NCBI GenBank assembly: GCA_002254335.1
Contig: NIVA01000046.1
Location: forward strand, 1-14,385
Direction of reading: 5' to 3'
DNA length: 14,385 nt
From: Bacteroidetes bacterium 4572_114
GTDB lineage: Bacteria; Bacteroidota; Bacteroidia; Bacteroidales; 4484-276
The notes under the pieces were generated by a model. It did not search any database. It was given only the letters and a program-made list of their open reading frames with translations, and had not been told where the DNA came from. This document shows positions 12,802 to 14,385 of the stretch, one piece after another. Both the position numbers and the translations under genes were made by a program. Within the stretch, counting starts at the first letter, position 1. Every line of letters begins with the position of its first letter.

Positions 12802-14385
12802 ATGAAAATCAGGCAAATCTCCACATTCATTTTTCTGTTTTTGTTGTGTTATTCAGCAAAATCTCAATACATACTGCCCTTTGGTTTTGAGAAAAAATAT
12901 AACATCGCGGTCATAGACAGCAACGGAAACACTTTTACCAATCCCTGGGCCGGTGGCCTGAACGCCTGTCAGTTTGGGGAAATCGACCTTGATGGCGATG
13001 GCACCAGGGATTTGGTTATTTTCGATAGAAACGGCAACCGCACCCTCACCTATAAAAATTTGGGCCTGCCCGGTGAAATCAGTTATCAGTTCAAGCCCGA
13101 GCTGACCGACAAGCTGCCACACTTCGATGATTGGGTGATATTTGCCGACTACAATATGGATGGGTTGAATGATATTTTCGCCTATTCGAAAGGTTATGCC
13201 GGGGTTAAAGTTTATAAAAATATGGGCACAGGGGCCAATCAGTTTGAACTGGTGGTTTTTCCCTACCTGCGCTCAGATTACGGTTCGGGTTATGTAAACA
13301 TCCTGGTTACATACGCCGATTACCCGGCCATTTACGACATCGACAACGATGGCGACCTTGACTTACTGACTTTCTGGGGAATGGGCTCATTTGTTGAATA
13401 CCATAAAAACCAGTCGATGGAAAAATATGGCAATGCCGATTCACTGGATTTTAAAAAAGTTGACAACTGCTGGGGCAGCTTTGCCGAAAGCGAAGAATCT
13501 AACATCATATATCTTGACACCTGTTTCGAAATGTACAATCGGTTTTTGGTCCCCCCTCCCCCTCAAGGATCCCGAAAGCTTTCGGGAGGAGGGGGTCTCT
13601 TGTCCCCTGGATCAAACTCCAAAACACATCCTGCACTTTCAAAAATAAACCAAAACCATCCCCCAACAGAACACGGGAGGCCGGGCGACAGGCATACCGG
13701 CTCTACTTTTATGGTCTTCGATGAAAATGGTGATGGCCTGGATGACCTTTTATTGGGCGATGTTGACTACAGTAGCCCCGCCCTGCTCATCAACGGCGGA
13801 ACAGGGGAAGATGCATTTATGATAAGCCACACATTTACTTTTCCGGATTACGATGTGCCCATCGACCTGGTATCTTTCCCCTTAATGAGTTTTCTCGATT
13901 TGAACAATGATAACATTCGCGACCTGATAATCTCCACCTTTGACCCGAGCTTAGTGAAGTCGAGAAACCTGGACAATATTTGGTTTTATGAAAATGCCGG
14001 GGAGGAGGGCCAACCAGTATTTCAGTTGCAGCAAAAAAACCTTTTCCAGGAAGAGATGCTTGATTTTGGTGCCGGGGCCATCCCCCTGTTTTTCGATTAC
14101 AACTCCGACGGATTAATGGATATTGTTGTAAGCAATTTTGGATATTTTGATAGCTCCTACCACGGGCCGGCATATAATTTATATTGCAACTACCGGTCGC
14201 AGTTGGCCTTGCTCAAAAATATCGGGACTCCGGGGAACCCTTCATTTAAACTCATCGACAGGAACTATGCAAACCTGCCCTCTTACTTTTCGCAGGACGA
14301 ACCATTATTTGCGGCCTGTCCAACATTTGGTGATCTGGACGGGGATAATGATGATGATATGTTGGTGGGAAATTCAGATGGGACT
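12802..14385 (+). CDS. Secreted FG-GAP/VCBS-repeat protein (3' end beyond window)
   Basis: ATG at 12802 opens a frame that stays open for 528 codons to the window edge. It starts with a signal peptide (MKIRQISTFIFLFLLCYSAKSQ). Seven FG-GAP-type acidic motifs are visible: DLDGDGTRDLVIF (about residue 62), DYNMDGLNDIF (116), DIDNDGDLDLLTF (179), DENGDGLDDLLLG (307), DLNNDNIRDLIIS (about 365), DYNSDGLMDIVVS (about 432) and DLDGDNDDDMLVG (about 511). These form calcium-binding blades of an integrin-like beta-propeller, here probably used for adhesion or binding to an extracellular polymer. A Pro/Gly-rich tract at residues 251-264 (PPPPQGSRKLSGGGG), encoded by a palindromic DNA repeat, interrupts the region before the fourth motif; sequence up to about residue 300 also looks unlike a propeller. 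A type IX sorting tail may lie beyond the window. The closest general class is a Bacteroidota surface propeller protein; specific ligand unknown. Confidence 0.88.
   Translation, partial: MKIRQISTFIFLFLLCYSAKSQYILPFGFEKKYNIAVIDSNGNTFTNPWAGGLNACQFGEIDLDGDGTRDLVIFDRNGNRTLTYKNLGLPGEISYQFKPELTDKLPHFDDWVIFADYNMDGLNDIFAYSKGYAGVKVYKNMGTGANQFELVVFPYLRSDYGSGYVNILVTYADYPAIYDIDNDGDLDLLTFWGMGSFVEYHKNQSMEKYGNADSLDFKKVDNCWGSFAESEESNIIYLDTCFEMYNRFLVPPPPQGSRKLSGGGGLLSPGSNSKTHPALSKINQNHPPTEHGRPGDRHTGSTFMVFDENGDGLDDLLLGDVDYSSPALLINGGTGEDAFMISHTFTFPDYDVPIDLVSFPLMSFLDLNNDNIRDLIISTFDPSLVKSRNLDNIWFYENAGEEGQPVFQLQQKNLFQEEMLDFGAGAIPLFFDYNSDGLMDIVVSNFGYFDSSYHGPAYNLYCNYRSQLALLKNIGTPGNPSFKLIDRNYANLPSYFSQDEPLFAACPTFGDLDGDNDDDMLVGNSDGT
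13551..13597. repeat. Palindromic repeat element inside the FG-GAP gene
   Basis: The core TCCCGAAAGCTTTCGGGA (13570-13587) is a perfect 18-base palindrome. It is flanked by a C-run on the left (13551-13562) and a G-run on the right (13588-13595), which extend the hairpin with a small bulge. The stem halves equal those of the hairpin at 1397-1425. It is read through in frame as a Pro-rich then Gly-rich loop. Confidence 0.7.

Noticed and set aside
13570..13587. 18-base palindrome as an intragenic terminator
   Set aside because: It lies mid-gene in a long open frame and is followed by a G-run and not a T-run.

Overview
The window looks like an accessory stretch from a Bacteroidota genome, probably a free-living, marine- or sediment-type member of Bacteroidia. 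The lineage call rests on four signs: a recognisable type IX secretion (T9SS/Por) C-terminal sorting domain at 2723-4153 plus a displaced fragment of one at 5463-5639; many large secreted proteins with lamin-tail, CotH, FG-GAP and dockerin-like modules; TAnnTTTG-type -7 promoter elements; and an IS21-family remnant with the left end and IstA start usual in this phylum. No tRNA, rRNA or CRISPR array was seen.

Layout. Positions 1-1578 are a scrap yard. They hold the 3' end of a histidine kinase (+), an antisense fragment of a membrane protein (tentatively FUSC-like), a decayed IS21-type element whose left end abuts that fragment, and about 470 bases of non-coding repeats. Positions 1579-2620 (-) are a sigma54 response regulator whose receiver domain has lost its middle and its reading frame. 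Positions 2723-4153 (-) are an intact T9SS cargo protein with Tyr/Trp-rich repeats. Positions 4408-4803 (-) are the tail of a PIN-domain toxin gene overlapping a 54-residue partner ORF, butted onto the 3' end of a small outer-membrane barrel gene (4800-5309, -). Positions 5463-7720 (-) are a papain-like secreted peptidase whose T9SS tail now lies out of frame. Positions 7922-11770 (-) are a 1282-residue secreted CotH-kinase protein with three lamin-tail domains and a dockerin-like end. Transcribed away from it are an alanine-rich hexad-repeat surface protein (11879-12760, +) and an FG-GAP/VCBS protein (12802 to the window edge, +).

How the genes relate. Most intact genes encode exported or cell-surface proteins, and the CotH gene and the hexad-repeat gene share a 108-base divergent promoter region. 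I see no defence, biosynthetic or mobile system that is intact. The strongest unexplained signals are: (i) dispersed palindromic repeats, including one about 50-base element present in inverted orientation at 1438-1489 and 7784-7832, and an 18-base palindrome that sits in frame inside the FG-GAP gene and recurs as a hairpin near 1400; (ii) the 14-unit hexad array at 12266-12517; (iii) a recurring pattern of gene-internal or gene-fusing deletions (response regulator, peptidase/T9SS tail, IstA, PIN toxin, kinase/transporter junction). The deletions suggest local decay or assembly error; sequence alone cannot decide which.
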